Source: Taklimakanibacter sp049323275 (GTDB taxonomy: Bacteria > Pseudomonadota > Alphaproteobacteria > Rhizobiales > Aestuariivirgaceae). Taken from it: a stretch of DNA of 64,000 nt. Positions within the stretch are counted from its first letter, which is position 1, and each line of letters begins with the position of its first letter. The stretch is from assembly GCA_049323275.1 (NCBI GenBank), contig JBMOOM010000103.1, positions 186,001 to 250,000 on the forward strand, read 5' to 3'. Below are positions 60,863 through 64,000 of this stretch, piece by piece. The notes beneath the pieces are model-generated. The model had not been told where the DNA came from and made no database searches. It worked only from the letters and a program-made list of their open reading frames with translations. The position numbers were made by a program, and so were the translations under genes.

Positions 60863-62413
60863 ATGATTACATCCGTGAATCGCAGATCGTTCCTGGCCGG
60901 CGGCGCGGTTTTCGCCGCATCGCCCTTTCTGCCTCCCTTCGTGTCGGCCGCTCTGGCCGATCGCAGGCAGGCCGTCGTGCGGGTCGATGTCGATATCGCC
61001 AATCTCGATCCCGGCAACCGCATCGGCACCGTCGACGGCAATGTGATCCTGTCGGTCTGCCAGACGCTCGCCCGTTTCGAGCCGGGCAAGCTCACCTGGG
61101 CGAATGACGCGGCCAAGGAGATCAAGCAGATCTCCGAGACCGAATACACATTCGAGCTCAATCCCGGCCAGATGTTCACCGACGGCTATGGCGAGATGAC
61201 CGCCGAGGACGTCAAGTTCTCCTTCGACCGCTTCATCGTCGGCGACGCCAAAGGCAAGAAGCTCGCTTATGCCGAGGATCTGGGCGCCCTCGAAAAGGTC
61301 GAGGTCACCGGCAAATATACCGGCCGCCTGCTCCTCAAGCATCCCTCGCCGGCGCTTTGGCTGATCGGTCTGTGCGACGCATCGGGCGCCATTCTGTCCA
61401 AGAAGGCGACCGAGGCGCTCGGCGACAAGATCGCCACCCAGATCATCGGCTCGGGGCCCTACCGGCTGGCCGAATGGCGGCCGAAGGAGCAGTTCGTGCT
61501 CGAGATCAATCCCGATTACAAGGGAGCCGCCAAGGCGCATTTCCCGCGCATCCTGGCAAAGTTCATCGCCGAGCCGAAGACCGCGCTCCTGTCCTTCCAG
61601 GGCAAGGAGCTCGATTTCACCGCGGTCGATCCCTCCTCGGCTGGCGAGGCGCGGAAAGTCGAGCAGGCCAAGGTCATCGAGATCGAAGGCATCGATTACA
61701 CCTGGATCAGCCTCAATGTGGAGAAAGGAGCGCTCGCCGATCCGCGCGTGCGCCAGGCCATCCGCCTCGGCATCGACATCGACATGATCATCGCGGGCGC
61801 CTATGGCGGCGCCGTCTCGCGCGCCAGGACCTTGCTGGCGCCCGGCCTCATCGGCGCCTGGCCGGAGGCGCCGCTCTACACCCGGGATATAGAGAAGGCG
61901 AAGGCGCTTCTCGCCGAAGCCGGCCAGACGGGATTGAGCGTCACCTTCACCTGCCTCAATGAGGCGGTGCCGATGGCGACCGCGCAGATCGTCCAGGCCA
62001 ATCTCGCCGAGATCGGCATCGCGGTCACGATCAATGCGATGGATTCCGGCGCCTATTGGGCGATGGGCTCGGATGACAAGAGCAAGGATCTCGAGCTCAC
62101 CCTCATCCAGTATCTCTCGAAATTCGATCCGAGCTTCCAGACGCAGTGGTTTCTCTCGGCGCAGGTCGGCCTGTGGAACTGGCAGCGCTGGAAGAGCGCC
62201 GATTTCGACCGGCTGCATGCCGAAGGCCTCGCCACGACCGATACGGCCAAGCGGACCCGGATCTATATCGACATGCAGAAGCTCCTCGACGAATCGGCAT
62301 CCTGCGTCTGGATCACCCATGGCCGCAACTTCTTCATCCATGCCGACTGGCTCAAGCCGTGCCTGCTGCCCAATGCCATGAACTGGCAATACGAATACTT
62401 CAACGAGGCATGA
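60863..62413 (+). CDS. Peptide/opine-type ABC transporter substrate-binding protein
   Basis: 516 residues, SBP_bac_5 family (DppA-like). Tat signal NRRSFLAGGAVFAASPFLPP. Family segments: DVKFSFDRF, VGSGPYRLAEWRPKEQFVLEIN-type, DPRVRQAIRLGIDIDMII, ARTLLAPG, and a late FNEA terminus. It delivers the substrate to the permeases encoded immediately downstream; lies 34 bp after the hydrolase gene. Confidence 0.93.
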   Translation: MITSVNRRSFLAGGAVFAASPFLPPFVSAALADRRQAVVRVDVDIANLDPGNRIGTVDGNVILSVCQTLARFEPGKLTWANDAAKEIKQISETEYTFELNPGQMFTDGYGEMTAEDVKFSFDRFIVGDAKGKKLAYAEDLGALEKVEVTGKYTGRLLLKHPSPALWLIGLCDASGAILSKKATEALGDKIATQIIGSGPYRLAEWRPKEQFVLEINPDYKGAAKAHFPRILAKFIAEPKTALLSFQGKELDFTAVDPSSAGEARKVEQAKVIEIEGIDYTWISLNVEKGALADPRVRQAIRLGIDIDMIIAGAYGGAVSRARTLLAPGLIGAWPEAPLYTRDIEKAKALLAEAGQTGLSVTFTCLNEAVPMATAQIVQANLAEIGIAVTINAMDSGAYWAMGSDDKSKDLELTLIQYLSKFDPSFQTQWFLSAQVGLWNWQRWKSADFDRLHAEGLATTDTAKRTRIYIDMQKLLDESASCVWITHGRNFFIHADWLKPCLLPNAMNWQYEYFNEA

Positions 62414-62440
62414 GAAGTATCTTAGGCTAGGAAGAGCGCC

Positions 62441-63400
62441 ATGGCCTTCTTGCTTCGCCGCGCCCAATCCGCGCTCTTCACCATCGTCTGCGTGATGCTG
62501 ATGCTGTTCGTGCTTGTCCGCTCGGTTCCGGGCGACATGGCCTCGATCATGCTGGGGCCGCGCGCGACGCCCGAACTGCGCGCGCGGATCGTCGCCGAAA
62601 TGGGCCTCGACCAGAATATCCTCGCCCAGCTCTGGCTGTTCCTGACGCGTATCGTCAGGGGCGATTTCGGCGAGAATGTCATATCGCGCCGGCCGATCAT
62701 CGACATCGTCGCCGAAGTTCTGCCCAATACGCTCATACTCGCCGGCACCGCGCTTTTCCTCAGCCTGGTCTTCGGCATCCTGCTGGGGCTGGTCGCCGCG
62801 AAGTCGCGCGGATCCTGGGCCGACAGCCTGCTCGGCCTTCTGTCCGTCGCTTTCGTGTCGACGCCGAGTCTCGTCGTCTCCATCGTCCTCCTGCTCCTCT
62901 TCTCGCGCGCCCTGCACTGGTTCCCCGTCGCGGGCGTGGGCGATGGCGGCGACGTGCTCGACCAGCTGGCGCATCTCGTTCTGCCGGCGACGGCGCTCGC
63001 GCTGGGCTGGATCGGCTATATCGCGCGGCTCGTGCGCGCGGCGCTGCTGGAGACCTTGACCGAGCATCACATCCGCACCTTGCGTGCCTATGGCGTGCCG
63101 GAATGGCGCATCGCCGGCATCTACGCCTTGCGCCTCGCCTTGGTGCCACTCGTCTCGATCCTGGGGATCGGACTGGGCGATCTCATCGGCAGCGCCGTCT
63201 TCGCCGAGCTGATCTTCGCCCGGCCGGGCATCGGCAGCCTGATCTTCAACTCCATCGCGGTGCGCAACTATCCCGTCGTGCAGGCGGCCGTGCTCGTCAT
63301 CGTCCTCATCTATATCCTGGCCAATCTGGCGGTCGACCTGATCAACAGCCGGCTCGACCCGCGGATCGCGCGCGCCTTGCGGGAAGGGCGGCAGGGATGA
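62441..63400 (+). CDS. Peptide-type ABC transporter permease (DppB-like)
   Basis: 319 residues, six membrane segments. DppB pattern: N-terminal RRAQSALFTIVCVMLMLFVLVRSVPGD, EMGLDQNILAQLWLF, and the EAA loop with YGVPEWRIAGIYALRLALVPLVS. GDLIGSAVFAELIFARPGIGSLIFNSI is characteristic. Its stop overlaps the next permease start (ATGA). Confidence 0.94.
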   Translation: MAFLLRRAQSALFTIVCVMLMLFVLVRSVPGDMASIMLGPRATPELRARIVAEMGLDQNILAQLWLFLTRIVRGDFGENVISRRPIIDIVAEVLPNTLILAGTALFLSLVFGILLGLVAAKSRGSWADSLLGLLSVAFVSTPSLVVSIVLLLLFSRALHWFPVAGVGDGGDVLDQLAHLVLPATALALGWIGYIARLVRAALLETLTEHHIRTLRAYGVPEWRIAGIYALRLALVPLVSILGIGLGDLIGSAVFAELIFARPGIGSLIFNSIAVRNYPVVQAAVLVIVLIYILANLAVDLINSRLDPRIARALREGRQG

Positions 63401-64000
63401 CGGCAAGACGGTTCCGTATCCTGCAGGATCGCAACGGGCGGCTCGGCCTTCTGTTCATGGGCCTCGTGCTTTTGCTGGCGCTGTCGGGCGTCGTCCTGGG
63501 TGCCGATCCCAACCGCATCGATATTCCGCAGAGGCTCGCGGCGCCGAGCCTTGCGCACTGGCTGGGAACTGACAATCTCGGACGCGACCTGACCGCACGT
63601 ATCTCGGCGGGGACGCGCTCTGCCTTGACGCTGGCGCTCCTCATCGTGGCCGCTTCGGCCTTTCTCGGCGCGCTGATCGGCACGGCCGCGGGCCTCTTCG
63701 GCCGCTGGCTCGACTGGATCGTGACCGCGGTCTTCGACACGCTCAGCGCCTTTCCGGCCCTGATCCTCGCTTTCTCCCTCGTGGCGCTCTACGGCACCGG
63801 CCGGCAGACCTTCGTCATCCTCGCCATCCTGATCTTCATGCCGCAATTCGGCCGGCTGGCGCGCTCGCGGGCGCAAGCCTTGCGGCATCAGAGCTTCGTC
63901 GAGGCGGAACGCCTGCTGGGCGTGCATCCGCTGGTGATCGTGCTGCGCCATATCCTCCCCAATATCGCCGGCCCCCTGATCGTCCTCGCCGGCATGAACA
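63397..64000 (+). CDS. Peptide-type ABC transporter permease (DppC-like), partial
   Basis: 201 codons before the window ends. DppC pattern: N-terminal membrane segment (LGLLFMGLVLLLALSGVV), then LGTDNLGRDLTARISAGTRSAL, and EAERLLGVHPLVIVLRHILPNI as the EAA loop. It pairs with the DppB-like permease. The ATPase genes would be expected beyond the window. Confidence 0.92.
   Translation, partial: MTARRFRILQDRNGRLGLLFMGLVLLLALSGVVLGADPNRIDIPQRLAAPSLAHWLGTDNLGRDLTARISAGTRSALTLALLIVAASAFLGALIGTAAGLFGRWLDWIVTAVFDTLSAFPALILAFSLVALYGTGRQTFVILAILIFMPQFGRLARSRAQALRHQSFVEAERLLGVHPLVIVLRHILPNIAGPLIVLAGMN

Noticed and set aside
60806..63406. 866-codon minus-strand open frame
   Set aside because: Antisense to the well-supported binding protein and permease genes; no recognisable domain and shadow-type composition.

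Overview
The window reads as chromosomal DNA of a GC-rich alphaproteobacterium, most likely Hyphomicrobiales (Rhizobiales). The strongest evidence is a complete PhyR/NepR/EcfG general stress response locus, PotFGHI-type and SBP_bac_5-type ABC transporters, a Ku/LigD pair, and Rhizobiales-style intergenic palindromic mosaics. Genes are densely packed, with many 4-nt ATGA overlaps. I saw no rRNA, tRNA, CRISPR array, insertion sequence or phage gene.

Layout: 1-4111 holds the end of pyruvate phosphate dikinase, a SleB-like hydrolase, a PagL-like barrel, a DUF3108 protein and a branched-chain aminotransferase, with two palindromic mosaics. 4288-10045 holds a tyrosine phosphatase, an HD hydrolase, Tag, YgfZ, a dihydroorotase-like amidohydrolase with an altered metal motif, AcuI and a LysE-type exporter, with a third mosaic. 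10053-14953 is a putrescine-type ABC operon (potFGHI) behind a BetI-like TetR gene and a perfect 18-bp palindrome. 15043-21653 is the stress island: PhyR, NepR, EcfG, two HisKA_2/HWE-class kinases, CsbD, a PRC-barrel protein and small stress proteins. Exact GGAAC-N16-CGTT promoters precede phyR, csbD and a small hydrophilic gene, and weaker ones lie elsewhere. 21747-28347 is an ArsR/SRPBCC pair, a DMT transporter, a divergent SDR/TetR pair and ku-ligD. 28560-31106 has a lysine-rich protein with a degenerate M23-like domain, a Tat-exported serine hydrolase, its internally deleted copy and an aldehyde dehydrogenase relic. 31259-37160 has glutathione-dependent formaldehyde oxidation genes, an AraC regulator and a GntR-HpaC-HpaB-cupin operon.

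37180-40104 is the most interesting locus: a Tat-exported two-domain multicopper oxidase translationally coupled to a ZIP permease, divergent from mntR. Several MntR-like boxes sit between them, one over a good promoter. It suggests manganese-controlled, oxidase-linked metal transport, similar in logic to Fet3/Ftr1. 40107-45617 has a subtilase beside an ECF sigma/anti-sigma pair, and a two-component system whose kinase carries an in-frame TAG. 45785-48633 holds further decayed genes: a PhyH-like relic and a frameshifted aminoglycoside phosphotransferase. 48671-53887 is a TetR-controlled RND efflux operon led by a 50-codon gene. 54059-58060 has a ClpP-like/PAN fusion protein and a copper locus (CopZ-like, CopA, CueR) with paired divergent CueR-type promoters. 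58067-64000 is a TetR regulator divergent from a CocE-type hydrolase and a peptide/opine-type ABC transporter that runs off the window.

At least five damaged genes lie between 30.7 and 48.6 kb, which marks that part as under decay or rearrangement (or carrying assembly errors). All family calls rest on reading motifs by eye, with no database search.
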